From Nitrosopumilus sp. K4 (GTDB lineage: Archaea; Thermoproteota; Nitrososphaeria; Nitrososphaerales; Nitrosopumilaceae), in assembly GCF_018128925.1 (NCBI RefSeq), contig NZ_CP067007.1, positions 1,578,330-1,642,329 on the forward strand: a DNA stretch of 64,000 nucleotides, given 5' to 3'. The notes below the pieces were generated by a model. The model saw only the letters and a program-made list of their open reading frames with translations. It was not told the origin of the DNA and did not search any database. Each line of letters begins with the position of its first letter. Positions within the stretch are counted from its first letter, which is position 1. This document shows, one piece after another, positions 23,649 through 32,831 of this stretch. A program made the position numbers and the translations under genes.

Positions 23649-24146
23649 GTGACACCTATTGAACAGGCTATTCTAACATGGATTCATCTAATTTCAGCTG
23701 CAATATGGGTTGGAGGTTCATTATTCATTGGAGTAGTTTTTTCACCATTACTCAAAACTCTGTCCAACTCAATTGAAGAAAGATTACAAATAATGATTAA
23801 AGTTGGAAAAAGATTCAACAAAATTGCCATTCCTTCTTTGGTAATTCTTATGGGAACTGGATTGTATAATTCACATGTACTTCTAAGTAAACCTGATTTA
23901 CTAGTTGCAACAAGTTATGGAACATTCTTAATCATCAAAATAATTTTGGTAATTTCATTGATAATCACTTATGCCATACATGTTAGAGTTATCAGAAAAG
24001 ATGTTGAAGAAAAAATTATGTCAAAACAAATGCCTGAACAACAAATTCAGAAATTGAGAAAGAAAATTATAATTTTAGGAGAAGTCACAGTAGTTATTTC
24101 TATAGCTATTCTATTTTTTGCCTCATTATTGGATGCTGGCGTTTGA
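23649..24146 (+). CDS. CopD-family membrane protein
   Basis: 165 aa with four membrane helices. WIHLISAAIWVGGSLFIGVVF is the first helix with the conserved His and WVGG of the CopD/DUF2269 group; a second His lies at NSHVLL and a third at AIHVRVI. CopD proteins are linked with copper handling, which would suit an organism that relies on cupredoxins and AMO. GTG start about 25 nt after a TAATATTT box, hence probably leaderless. It overlaps the convergent rtcA by 21 bp. Confidence 0.75.
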   Translation: MTPIEQAILTWIHLISAAIWVGGSLFIGVVFSPLLKTLSNSIEERLQIMIKVGKRFNKIAIPSLVILMGTGLYNSHVLLSKPDLLVATSYGTFLIIKIILVISLIITYAIHVRVIRKDVEEKIMSKQMPEQQIQKLRKKIIILGEVTVVISIAILFFASLLDAGV

Positions 24147-25151
24147 CACACCTTCTATTCTAACCTCAAAACCATTTGGCAATTTCCCTACACCGTATTT
24201 GCAACCAGTAATTTTTGATGTTACGTAGAGATTAGTTTCTAAATGTGTTGAAATTTTTGGAACTCTAAAAATAGTCATACCCTCAGCTAAACTTGCAGGC
24301 ACTACAAGCATATCTGCAAGATTTTCATCTACACCTAACTCGTTTTCTGTAATTTTTTTCAAATCCATTCTAAATTCATTAGTTCTTTTGTCAAAAATAC
24401 TATCAATGCCCATAATTGATTCTTCATCAACACTTGCTATCAATAGAGTAGAACCTGAATCAATAGCATTTTGATTTTTAATTACTACTTTTACATCAAA
24501 ATTTTTTTCAATTAAATTTGATCTGATCTTTTCTATTTTTTCTTTGATTAGCTGTTCAGGTAATTTTGAATATGAACAAAAAATTTTTAATTTTCTTGTT
24601 TTTTTATTTGTCAAAGATATTGGCTTTATTGTTGATGGAAAAACTTTGAGATTTATCTCTCCTCCTCCTTTAGGATAATAACCACGTTTAACTAACTCAA
24701 TTGAAAAATTTATTCCTAATCTTTCATAAGCTTCTCTTAGAACATTATTGGTATAATCAATTGTTGGACTCCATGCAACATCTGTTCCTCCCTTGATAGA
24801 TAATTCTAGTTTTCTTTGATTAATTGCAGAAATTGGTATCAACACTTGAAGAATCAAAGGAATACTTCCAGCTGTTCTAACATCTTCTCTTAATATTGCG
24901 TCCTTTACATCCTTTGGAGCAAATTTCAGATTTGTTGAACCTATTTTAGCTCCTTCTATTGTAGCATTGCAAATTTTTTGGAGAATTTTAATTGCAGTCA
25001 AATGTTGATGTTTTAATCCTGGATCTTTTCTATTCTTTCTAATGTTTTCTAATATTATTGGTGTTTTTGTAATACATGAAAGAGTAACTGCTGTTCTAAC
25101 AATTTGTCCGCCTCCCTCCCCAAAATTACCGTCAATTTTTAAAAAATCCAA
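24126..25151 (-). CDS. rtcA: RNA 3'-terminal phosphate cyclase
   Basis: 341 aa. GNFGEGGGQIVRTAVTLS is the N-terminal family signature; GGTDVAWSPTIDY and RGYYPKGGGE are further conserved blocks, and HLETNLYV contains the catalytic His region (nucleotidyl attachment). The enzyme turns RNA 3'-phosphates into 2',3'-cyclic phosphates using ATP. It may act in RNA repair or tRNA processing. Stands alone. Confidence 0.92.
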   Translation of the reverse strand: MDFLKIDGNFGEGGGQIVRTAVTLSCITKTPIILENIRKNRKDPGLKHQHLTAIKILQKICNATIEGAKIGSTNLKFAPKDVKDAILREDVRTAGSIPLILQVLIPISAINQRKLELSIKGGTDVAWSPTIDYTNNVLREAYERLGINFSIELVKRGYYPKGGGEINLKVFPSTIKPISLTNKKTRKLKIFCSYSKLPEQLIKEKIEKIRSNLIEKNFDVKVVIKNQNAIDSGSTLLIASVDEESIMGIDSIFDKRTNEFRMDLKKITENELGVDENLADMLVVPASLAEGMTIFRVPKISTHLETNLYVTSKITGCKYGVGKLPNGFEVRIEGVSNASIQ

Positions 25152-25211
25152 TACATTGAACCTTACTGTACTCTTTATGATAGTTTTTTAAAAAGAAATT
25201 TTCTAACACAA

Positions 25212-25709
25212 TTGATGAATGGTTTACTTATTGGAAGATTTCAACCATTTCATTTAGGACATCTTAATGCATTAAAATTCGCCTTATCAAAAGTTGATAA
25301 ATTATGGGTTGGATTAGGCAGTTCTAACAAGCCTAGAGAAAAAAATAACCCGTTTTCAGCTGAGGAACGCAAAGAAATGATCCTTTCTTCAATTGACGAA
25401 TACATGAAAGAAAGAATTTCAATTTATTTTATTCCAGATTTAGATAATCATGTAAAATGGATTGAAAAAATAGATACAATTGTTCCAAAGTTTGATGTTA
25501 TATTTTCCAATGATGAATTGACAAATCATTTGTATTCACAACGAGATATTCAAGTAATATCGATCCCATTTTTGAAAAGAGACGAATTATCTGGTACTAA
25601 CATTAGGGATCTAATAATTAGCGATCAAAAATGGGAGCATCTTGTACCTGACGGAACAAAAAATTTTTTGAAATCAACCAATGCCAAAGAACGTTTGAAA
25701 AATCTCTAA
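25212..25709 (+). CDS. nadM: nicotinamide-nucleotide adenylyltransferase
   Basis: 165 aa, archaeal NMNAT. GRFQPFHLGHLNALKFAL carries the HxGH nucleotide-binding motif; FSAEERKEMI and the C-terminal SGTNIRDLI match the second (ISSTxxR-like) motif. Joins NMN and ATP to give NAD. 60 bp from the divergent rtcA and 39 bp before the next gene on the same strand. Confidence 0.92.
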   Translation: MMNGLLIGRFQPFHLGHLNALKFALSKVDKLWVGLGSSNKPREKNNPFSAEERKEMILSSIDEYMKERISIYFIPDLDNHVKWIEKIDTIVPKFDVIFSNDELTNHLYSQRDIQVISIPFLKRDELSGTNIRDLIISDQKWEHLVPDGTKNFLKSTNAKERLKNL

Positions 25710-25748
25710 TTATAAATAAAACCCATATTGTACTGTTGGTAGATAAAT

Positions 25749-26894
25749 ATGGAATATCTTTCAATGCTTCCAGGACCAACAAATGTTCCTAATCGAGTAA
25801 TGAGAGCTATGCTGGCACCTATCATTAATCATAGAAGCGATGATTTTGTTGAATTATACACAGATGTAGTTGACAAAACTCAACAAGTATTTGAAACACA
25901 AAATGATATCGTAGCATTATCTGCATCCGGCACTGGAGCAGTTGAAGCTGGCGTTGTAAACCTGATTAAAAAAGGAGACAAAGTCATTATTCCTGTAAAT
26001 GGAGAGTTTAGTAATAGATTATCACAACTTATTGAGGGACAAGGCGCCAATGTTGTTAAGCTTGAAACCCCTCCTGGACAAAATGCAACATTTGATCAAG
26101 TAAAGGAAGCATTTGACAATAACAAAGACGTAAAAGCATTCTATGTTGTTCATAATGAAACTTCGACTGGAACCATGGTTAATTATCTTGATAAAGTATC
26201 AGATCTGACCTCTAGAAACGATGCATTCTATGTAGTAGATTCAGTTTCCTTGTTAGGCGGTGCACCACTTCCAGTAGATAAATGGAATATTGATGTATGT
26301 ATGACTGGTGCACAAAAAGCAATTGCTGCACCACCAGGAATTTCACCTATCTCAGTTAGTGCTAAAGCCAAAAAGTATATGATTGAAAATCCACCACCTA
26401 CAATGTATTTCAATTTAGCAAGATATTTCAAATATTATGATGAGGAAAAACACACTCCTTTTACTCCTGCATTGCCTTTGCTATATGCATACAGAGAGGC
26501 CCTTTCAATTTTACTTGAAGAAGGATTGCAGAATGTCTTTAACCGTCACAAAATTTGTTCAGATGCATTATACTCTGGACTAAGCGCAATTGGTCTTACT
26601 CCATTTGCAAAAGAAGAAGATCGTTCAATCTCTATTGTTGCATTAAATTATCTAGATGGCCTTGAAGACAAGACATTTAGAAATACATTAGCAAACAAAT
26701 TCAAAGTATTGGTGGCCGGTGGATTTGGAAATCTTAAGGGCAAAGTATTTCGAGTTGGATGTATGGGAGAAGTTAGCCCATACCATGTAATGAGAACTAT
26801 TTCTGCAATTTCGTCCACATTAGCTATGATGGGTTATGATATTGATTCTCAAGCAGGACTCAAGACTGCAGAAGAAAAACTTAAAGCTCTCTAA
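25749..26894 (+). CDS. class V alanine-glyoxylate/serine-pyruvate aminotransferase
   Basis: 381 aa PLP enzyme. MLPGPTNVPNRVM and NHRSDDF are the family start; ALSASGTGAVEA binds the PLP phosphate; VDSVSLLGG holds the PLP aspartate and TGAQKAIAAPPG the Schiff-base lysine. The C-terminus FRVGCMGEVSP contacts substrate carboxylate. Probable reactions are alanine + glyoxylate or serine + pyruvate, linking glycine/serine metabolism. Likely cotranscribed with nadM and the FKBP gene. Confidence 0.88.
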   Translation: MEYLSMLPGPTNVPNRVMRAMLAPIINHRSDDFVELYTDVVDKTQQVFETQNDIVALSASGTGAVEAGVVNLIKKGDKVIIPVNGEFSNRLSQLIEGQGANVVKLETPPGQNATFDQVKEAFDNNKDVKAFYVVHNETSTGTMVNYLDKVSDLTSRNDAFYVVDSVSLLGGAPLPVDKWNIDVCMTGAQKAIAAPPGISPISVSAKAKKYMIENPPPTMYFNLARYFKYYDEEKHTPFTPALPLLYAYREALSILLEEGLQNVFNRHKICSDALYSGLSAIGLTPFAKEEDRSISIVALNYLDGLEDKTFRNTLANKFKVLVAGGFGNLKGKVFRVGCMGEVSPYHVMRTISAISSTLAMMGYDIDSQAGLKTAEEKLKAL

Positions 26895-26935
26895 ACCCTG
26901 TTAACTTAATATAAGGAAATTCGAGACCGATCACA

Positions 26936-27682
26936 TTGACTTTCGATAAAGGTTCACTAATTTTAGTAGATTATACTGCTAAGGTAAAAGACAGTGAAGA
27001 AATTTTTGATACCACTATCGAAGAAGAAGCAAAAAAACACTCAATCCATGAAACAAATGTAAAATATCAACCAAAACTTGTTTCAATTGGAGAAGTATCT
27101 TACCCAGTTCTCAAAGGACTTGATGAGGCATTAGCAAAAACATCTGTTGGAGATAAGCTCACAGTAGAAGTTACTCCTGATAAAGGCTTTGGCGAAAGAG
27201 ATTCTAGCAAAGTTAGAATGATTCCAATCAGGAAACTTGGTGAAGATGCAGAAAAAGTTTCAGTTGGTGATACAATAGAAATTGATAACAAAAGAGGAAT
27301 CATTAGATTCATTGGTTCTGGAAGAGTTCAAATTGATTACAATCACAAATATGCAGGTAAAACAATCCTTTATGATGTAAATGTTATAAAATCTCTTGAT
27401 TCACCACATGACAAAATTGAAGGAATACTGCAAAACAGATTACCGCTAGAAAACACAAAAATTAATTTTGAATTAAAAGACAAAGAAGTTGACATCACAA
27501 TCCCTGAAGAAATTCTGAGAGCTGATGGATTACAAATTATGAAGCATTTTATTCAGTTAGATGTTTTCAAGTTTGTTCCAACCTTAGAGAAAATTAATTT
27601 TGTTGAAACACACATCAACAAACAATCTCAAAAGAAGCCTGAGAACAAAGAAGAAAAAGCTCCTGAACAAAAGACTGCATAA
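26936..27682 (+). CDS. FKBP-type peptidyl-prolyl isomerase, SlyD-like with C-terminal extension
   Basis: 248 aa from TTG 26936. The FKBP domain with inserted IF flap is in the first 150 residues (GSLILVDYTAKVKDSEEIFDTT, then PVLKGLDEAL and TPDKGFGERD). Residues 155-225 form an extra alpha/beta domain, as in long archaeal FKBPs, and the end is a charged low-complexity tail (KPENKEEKAPEQK). Acts as folding helper/chaperone in the cytosol. It converges on egsA with 1 bp between. Confidence 0.9.
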   Translation: MTFDKGSLILVDYTAKVKDSEEIFDTTIEEEAKKHSIHETNVKYQPKLVSIGEVSYPVLKGLDEALAKTSVGDKLTVEVTPDKGFGERDSSKVRMIPIRKLGEDAEKVSVGDTIEIDNKRGIIRFIGSGRVQIDYNHKYAGKTILYDVNVIKSLDSPHDKIEGILQNRLPLENTKINFELKDKEVDITIPEEILRADGLQIMKHFIQLDVFKFVPTLEKINFVETHINKQSQKKPENKEEKAPEQKTA

Positions 27683-27683
27683 A

Positions 27684-28727
27684 TTAAATTACTTTAGTAC
27701 TTTTAGCAAGATCAAATGCAATTTTTTCAGTCATTTCAATTTGTTTTAGAATTGTATATCTTTCAGGTCTTAACTCTTGGGCAATAATCAAGGCATCTAC
27801 CACTTCCTCTTTCTTCAAACCTATTTGTTTTGCAGTTGTTGGTGCACCAACTTGTTTTAATACACCTGCAATCTTTTTCCAATCTTGTCCTTGTAATTTT
27901 GCCATCATTATAGAGCCTATTCCACATTTTTCACCATGTAATCCTCTTCCTGGAGCAATCTTGTCTAATGCGTGAGAAAACAAATGTTCTGCTCCAGAAC
28001 ATGGTCTACTACTCCCTGCAATACATGAAGCAACACCTGCACTGATCAACGCTTCAACTATAACCCTTGCATCTAACCCTGTTTTTGCAAACTTTTTTGA
28101 ATTTTCAAAAACTATCTTTGCACTCATCTTTGCCAATTCTGCAGAATACATTCCGTAATACTCCCCAGTTTTTTTGTGACCTAATTGCCAGTCTTTGACT
28201 GCAATTAGATTCGCAATCAAGTCTCCACAACCACTTGCAAGAAGTTTTTTTGGTGCTTTTTTAATAATATCAATATCCACAAACACACCAAGGGGAGCCG
28301 TTGCAACAATTGAATGCGGTTTATCTGTTTTTACTGAGACAAAAGGACTTGCCATCCCATCATGTGAAGCCGCTGTCGGTACACTTACAAACGGTAAATC
28401 CAAGTTGAAAGAAACCATTTTTGCAGTATCTACAGAGCGGCCTCCTCCAATACCTGCAACCATATCACTACGATCCTTTTTAACATCTTTTTGGATTTTA
28501 TTGAGACTTTGTAATTTGTTATCTTTTGCTACATGCCAAACAAAGGAAGTTTTTTTTGATTTTAATGATTTTTCAATTTTTTGCTGAAGAATTTTTTTGA
28601 CATTTATTCCAGAAATTAACGATATTTTTTTTGGTTTTCCTAAAGTATGCAAAAATTCACCAAATTCACCAATATTCTTTTCACCAACAACAATTAGCCG
28701 TGGTAATTCCATTGTGTGAGATTGCAT
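27684..28727 (-). CDS. egsA: sn-glycerol-1-phosphate dehydrogenase
   Basis: 347 aa. Makes glycerol-1-phosphate from dihydroxyacetone phosphate, which fixes the archaeal stereochemistry of membrane lipids. GIGGGRSVDTAKM binds NAD(P), SVPTAASHDGMASP and GSSRPCSGAEHLFSHALD hold the zinc ligands (Asp, two His). The start ATG 28727 (MQSHTMELP) is preceded by a strong GGAGG five bases upstream; the open frame continues to 28748, where the codons merely read through that site. Confidence 0.93.
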   Translation of the reverse strand: MQSHTMELPRLIVVGEKNIGEFGEFLHTLGKPKKISLISGINVKKILQQKIEKSLKSKKTSFVWHVAKDNKLQSLNKIQKDVKKDRSDMVAGIGGGRSVDTAKMVSFNLDLPFVSVPTAASHDGMASPFVSVKTDKPHSIVATAPLGVFVDIDIIKKAPKKLLASGCGDLIANLIAVKDWQLGHKKTGEYYGMYSAELAKMSAKIVFENSKKFAKTGLDARVIVEALISAGVASCIAGSSRPCSGAEHLFSHALDKIAPGRGLHGEKCGIGSIMMAKLQGQDWKKIAGVLKQVGAPTTAKQIGLKKEEVVDALIIAQELRPERYTILKQIEMTEKIAFDLAKSTKVI

Positions 28728-28728
28728 G

Positions 28729-28740
28729 CGATCCTCCTTT
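28729..28740 (-). promoter_or_regulatory. Shine-Dalgarno site of egsA
   Basis: AAAGGAGGATCGC directly precedes the ATG at 28727. It is one of the few strong SD sites in the window and decides the start of egsA against the longer frame. Confidence 0.6.
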
Positions 28741-28816
28741 TTTCTCAATATTTATCATTTCAAGGGATCAAAAAGTTATTTAAAAGGGTGTCATGCCACA
28801 TAGGTTATCTCTATAG

Positions 28817-29458
28817 GTGTATTTTTTGTCGAATAACGTTGAAGAAAAAATTTTGCATGGGACTACCACTGTAGGTATCAAGGCTAAAGATGGTGTTGTT
28901 TTATGTGCAGATATGAGAGCTAGTGCAGGTTATTTTATCGCAAATAACAACACAATGAAAATTCAAAAAATTGATCATCATGCAGGTTTAACATTAGCAG
29001 GCGGTGTAGCTGATGCCCAAAACATTGTAGATATTCTCCGATATCATTCTAATATCCATCGAGTTGAAAAACAAGAACCAATTGCAATTCATTCCCTTGC
29101 TAGATTATGTTCTCTTATTTTCCATCAAAATCGTGGTTATCCGTTTATGGCAGATATTTTAGTAGGCGGATATGATTCAAACGGCCCTGCATTGTTTAAT
29201 ATTGACATGTTCGGTTCAGTAGAGGAAAAAACCTATGTTACAACAGGTAGCGGTTCTCCTGTAGCATACGGAACACTAGAAGAGGAATATCGCTCCGATC
29301 TAACAGTCGAAGAAGCAAAAAAAATTGCACTTCGTGCAGTTAAAGCCGCAATTGTAAGAAACATTGGTACTGGTGATGGAATTAACATTGCCGTAATGGA
29401 TAAGGATGGATTCCGTCTATTGACTGGTGAACAAAAGAAAGCAATTATCGAACTTTAG
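28817..29458 (+). CDS. psmB: proteasome subunit beta
   Basis: 213 aa. Short propeptide (MYFLSNNVEEKILHG) then TTTVGIKAKDGVVLCADMRAS, where the first Thr becomes the N-terminal nucleophile after self-cleavage. The catalytic Asp and Lys lie in this beta-type segment (Asp of CADMRAS, Lys about residue 33 of the mature chain). GSGSPVAYGTLEEEY is conserved. GTG start 28817; a TTG at 28826 is an alternative. Precedes fttA on the same strand. Confidence 0.92.
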   Translation: MYFLSNNVEEKILHGTTTVGIKAKDGVVLCADMRASAGYFIANNNTMKIQKIDHHAGLTLAGGVADAQNIVDILRYHSNIHRVEKQEPIAIHSLARLCSLIFHQNRGYPFMADILVGGYDSNGPALFNIDMFGSVEEKTYVTTGSGSPVAYGTLEEEYRSDLTVEEAKKIALRAVKAAIVRNIGTGDGINIAVMDKDGFRLLTGEQKKAIIEL

Positions 29459-29465
29459 TGATTTA

Positions 29466-31403
29466 ATGCAAAGAAAACAGCAACAAAAAGAAATACCTTC
29501 TAGCCAAAACATAATGGCCACCATACTGCAAAGTATTCCAAAAGAAGCTAATGTAACTAAAATTGAATATGAAGGACCACGAATAGCTCTGTATACTAAT
29601 GCACCTCGTTATTTGATGGAAAATAATGAAACAATTTCAAATCTTGTTAACGTAATTAAAAAAAGAATTGTTGTTAGAACAGATGAATCAATCAGAAAAA
29701 GCGAAGAAGATGCTAGAAAAATTCTAAACGACTGTATCCCAAAAGATGCAAAATTTGAAGGAGCCTTCTTTGATACTGCCACAGGTGAGGTATCGATTGA
29801 AGCAAAAAGACCTTGGTTACTTCAGAGAGACGCAAAAGAGTTCAATCATGCTGAAGTAACTGAAAAAATTGGCTGGAAATTAAGAATAAGAAAAGCTACA
29901 ACAATTCCCTCAAGAACTATTCAAACAATCAATGCAAATCTAAAACAATCTTCTGCTGAAAGAAGCAAACAATTCAAACAGATTGGGGATGAAATTTTCC
30001 GACCTAGATTATCTCAAAAATCTGAAGTTTCTCTGATGACATTAGGTGGATTTGGCCAAGTTGGAAGATCATGTATGTTATTATCTACACCTGAAAGCAA
30101 AATCCTTGTTGATTGTGGAATAAATCCTGGTGCTAAACATCCGATGGATGCATTCCCAAGATTAGATTGGTTAAACTTGACCCTTGATGAAATTGATGCT
30201 GTAGTTATTGGTCATGCCCATCTTGATCATACTGGATTTTTACCAGCATTATGCAAATATGGATACAAAGGTCCAATCTATTGTACGGAACCAACACTAC
30301 CAATGATGAATTTAATTCAATTAGATGCAATCAAAGTAGCAGCTGCTCAAGGAAGAACACCAATGTATTCTGAGAGAGATGTTAAACAAATTATGAAACA
30401 GGCAATAACATTGCCTTATGGAACAGTTACAGATATCTCTCCAGACATTAAACTTGTACTTGCAAACGCTGGTCATATTTTAGGTTCTGCATTATGTCAT
30501 TTTCATATTGGAAACGGTGATCATAACTTTGTTTATTCCGGTGACATCAAATTTGGAAAAAGTATTCTATTTGAGGCAGCCAATTGGAATTTTCCTAGAG
30601 TTGAAACTTTGTTGATAGAAAGCACTTATGGAGCAAAAGAAGACATTCAACCATCAAGACAAGAAGTTGAATCTGCATTCATTAATGCAGTAAATAATAC
30701 TCTTGCAGATGGTGGCAAAGTCCTTATTCCTATTCCAGCTGTTGGTCGTGCACAAGAAATTATGATGGTAATTGATCATTACATGAAATCTGGAGAAATG
30801 GTTGAAGCTCCTGTATTTACTGAAGGAATGATTTCTGAAGCATCTGCAATTCATGAAGCTTATCCAGAATATCTTGCACGAGAATTAAAACAAAAAATAC
30901 TTGAAACAGATGATAATCCATTTGATTCTGAATACTTTACGAATATTGAACATGCTGATGCTAGAGAAGAACCAATGAGGGATGATTCACCATGTATTAT
31001 CTTAGCAACATCTGGTATGCTTGAAGGCGGCCCTGTTCTAGAATATTTCAAAAATATTGCTCCTGATAAAAAGAACAAAGTTCTCTTTGTTTCATACCAA
31101 GTAAATGGAACACTGGGTAGAAGAGTTCTAGATGGTTCAAAACAAGTTTCTATGTTGGGAAAAGAAGGCAAGGTTGAAGTAGTTTCAATTAACTGTGGTG
31201 TTGAGAAATTAGATGGATTTAGTGGACATAGTGATTATAACCAATTAATGTCATTTGTTCAAAGACTAAGGCCAAAATTACGTAGAGTATTAGTAAATCA
31301 TGGTGAACGAAAGAAGTCTGAAAATCTTGCAATGAATATTAGAAGAATGTATAGAGTCCCTGCTCATTATCCACAAATTCAAGAAGCAATAAAATTATTT
31401 TAG
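29466..31403 (+). CDS. fttA: beta-CASP ribonuclease aCPSF1/FttA (transcription termination factor)
   Basis: 645 aa from ATG 29466. N-terminal KH-like domains (about 20-165), then a metallo-beta-lactamase domain with GHAHLDHTGFLPAL (HxHxDH), the beta-CASP insert, and the final GHSDYNQL and VNHGER motifs that complete the zinc site. This archaeal enzyme is the CPSF73-like 3'-end nuclease that terminates transcription. It starts 7 nt after the proteasome gene, so the two are probably in one operon. The frame is open up to 29427 but that would run inside psmB. Confidence 0.94.
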   Translation: MQRKQQQKEIPSSQNIMATILQSIPKEANVTKIEYEGPRIALYTNAPRYLMENNETISNLVNVIKKRIVVRTDESIRKSEEDARKILNDCIPKDAKFEGAFFDTATGEVSIEAKRPWLLQRDAKEFNHAEVTEKIGWKLRIRKATTIPSRTIQTINANLKQSSAERSKQFKQIGDEIFRPRLSQKSEVSLMTLGGFGQVGRSCMLLSTPESKILVDCGINPGAKHPMDAFPRLDWLNLTLDEIDAVVIGHAHLDHTGFLPALCKYGYKGPIYCTEPTLPMMNLIQLDAIKVAAAQGRTPMYSERDVKQIMKQAITLPYGTVTDISPDIKLVLANAGHILGSALCHFHIGNGDHNFVYSGDIKFGKSILFEAANWNFPRVETLLIESTYGAKEDIQPSRQEVESAFINAVNNTLADGGKVLIPIPAVGRAQEIMMVIDHYMKSGEMVEAPVFTEGMISEASAIHEAYPEYLARELKQKILETDDNPFDSEYFTNIEHADAREEPMRDDSPCIILATSGMLEGGPVLEYFKNIAPDKKNKVLFVSYQVNGTLGRRVLDGSKQVSMLGKEGKVEVVSINCGVEKLDGFSGHSDYNQLMSFVQRLRPKLRRVLVNHGERKKSENLAMNIRRMYRVPAHYPQIQEAIKLF

Positions 31404-31673
31404 ATCGTATTCTGGCTTCCAAATCTTAATGCTTGATGGTGCTACAATAATCCTCTCTTCGCCTAATCTTGCAATATCTGCACCAGCAGTTTTTGCAATA
31501 GAGTACAATTCTTCAACTACTTTTCGTAATTGCTCAACATCTTTTTGAGCCAAAGGAGTTACTCTAAGGATCAAAATCATTTCCTTTTTGATATCTTCCT
31601 TGATGGAGTGAACATCGCTAATATCACGAATAGTGATTGCCTTTAGATATGTTGGATTTTCCTGTTTTTGCAT
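31395..31673 (-). CDS. sepF: SepF-like cell-division protein
   Basis: 92 aa. YLKAITIRDISDVHSIKEDIKK, then EMILILRVTPLAQKDVEQLRKVV (landmarks ILRVTPL, LRKVVEEL) and IARLGEERIIVAPSSI match the archaeal SepF core, ending in the APSSIxIW strand. SepF anchors FtsZ-type rings to the membrane, usually by an N-terminal amphipathic helix; here the N-terminus (MQKQENPT) is too short for a clear one. No ftsZ or cdv gene is in view. It overlaps fttA convergently by 9 bp. Confidence 0.8.
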   Translation of the reverse strand: MQKQENPTYLKAITIRDISDVHSIKEDIKKEMILILRVTPLAQKDVEQLRKVVEELYSIAKTAGADIARLGEERIIVAPSSIKIWKPEYDLK

Positions 31674-31746
31674 CCTTGAGGAAAATGCGATCTACTCCCT
31701 CAAAAACTCTTCCTTAGTTTTAACTAATTTTTTAAAAATTTCACGC

Positions 31747-32760
31747 CTAGATTCTGAACTTGATATAGGATTCTTCTGAGGCACATTTTGTTAAGATGTC
31801 CTCTGATGAATCATCTCTTTTTGAAACAACAAAAAACTCTTCTTCTTTTGGTGCATCTGAATATCTTAGGGTAACAGATGCCGCAAATTTTGTATGTTCT
31901 GATGCATTCCTTCCACGTAATATTGAGATGGGTCCTACGTGATCACGAGCTTCAAGTAAGATATCTCCAGGTAATGCAATTGCTTTGATCATTTCATTTT
32001 CGTCTTTGTTTCTTCCAACAACTAATTTTGTCTGTTCATCTAATCTGAAATGCCTTCCAATCTTTAGTAAATCAATATCATTTATTGTTGGATTTTCTGT
32101 ATGTTCAAACAAATCTTTTGCTTTCAACCCAAAAGCTGGGTCTGTTAAAAGACATCCTCCACCTGCATTTGGAGGATTTTCAATTCCATATTGTTTTGCC
32201 ATTTGCAATTGGTTTTTTCTTGTTCTTCCTCTAATCATTCCTAAATTTTCTCTTTTGATTAATCCTTCTTTTTCTGGATCTGTTTCGGGAAGTAATCCTG
32301 CAGATAGTGGCCTAACAATTTTTCCCACAAGCCCTGATTCTTTTTCAATAGTTCTTAATGCAGGTGCATGTTGACTCATAGGTCTTTGTCCTAATACCTC
32401 TCCTGAAATAATAAACTCAGCACCGATTTCATCCATGTGTTTCTTTGCAGCATCAAACATCATTGAACGGCAATCTATGCAAGGATTAAACCCTGCACCA
32501 ATTCCGTGTTTTGGATGCTTTAACATTTCAATATATTCATCACCAAGATACACTGTTTTCAAATTTACATTAAGATCATCAGCTCTTTCCCTGATTTCAA
32601 ATCCACACCCCCTTCCACAATCAAAATCACAAAATGGAGTTTTTATTGCAACTGCCGAAACATCAAATCCTTGCTCTTGCATCATTCTAACAGCAAGTTG
32701 ACTATCTAGTCCACCTGACAACAGAGCAACTACTTTCTTCTTCTGCTTTTCTTCAGTCAC
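31747..32760 (-). CDS. PP-loop ATP pyrophosphatase, tRNA thiolase-like (ThiI/MnmA type)
   Basis: 337 aa. LLSGGLDSQLAVRMM is the PP-loop that binds ATP. Cys pairs occur in CDFDCGRGCG, in NPCIDCRSMMF and at GGGCLL, fitting a sulfur-relay or Fe-S site. The first 190 residues resemble MnmA/ThiI catalytic domains; the C-terminal 130 residues form an added domain. Likely adds sulfur to a tRNA uridine, but substrate and sulfur donor are inferred only. Confidence 0.75.
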   Translation of the reverse strand: MTEEKQKKKVVALLSGGLDSQLAVRMMQEQGFDVSAVAIKTPFCDFDCGRGCGFEIRERADDLNVNLKTVYLGDEYIEMLKHPKHGIGAGFNPCIDCRSMMFDAAKKHMDEIGAEFIISGEVLGQRPMSQHAPALRTIEKESGLVGKIVRPLSAGLLPETDPEKEGLIKRENLGMIRGRTRKNQLQMAKQYGIENPPNAGGGCLLTDPAFGLKAKDLFEHTENPTINDIDLLKIGRHFRLDEQTKLVVGRNKDENEMIKAIALPGDILLEARDHVGPISILRGRNASEHTKFAASVTLRYSDAPKEEEFFVVSKRDDSSEDILTKCASEESYIKFRI

Positions 32761-32831
32761 ATTTCAAAAATTTTATTTCGCATATACAAACTTTGCATCA
32801 TACATAAATTAAGAAAACAGCAAGTTTTTTC

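Noticed and set aside
31747-32760. 7-cyano-7-deazaguanine (QueC) or argininosuccinate synthase assignment for the PP-loop protein
   Set aside because: Cys pattern and C-terminal domain fit the tRNA-thiolase type better.
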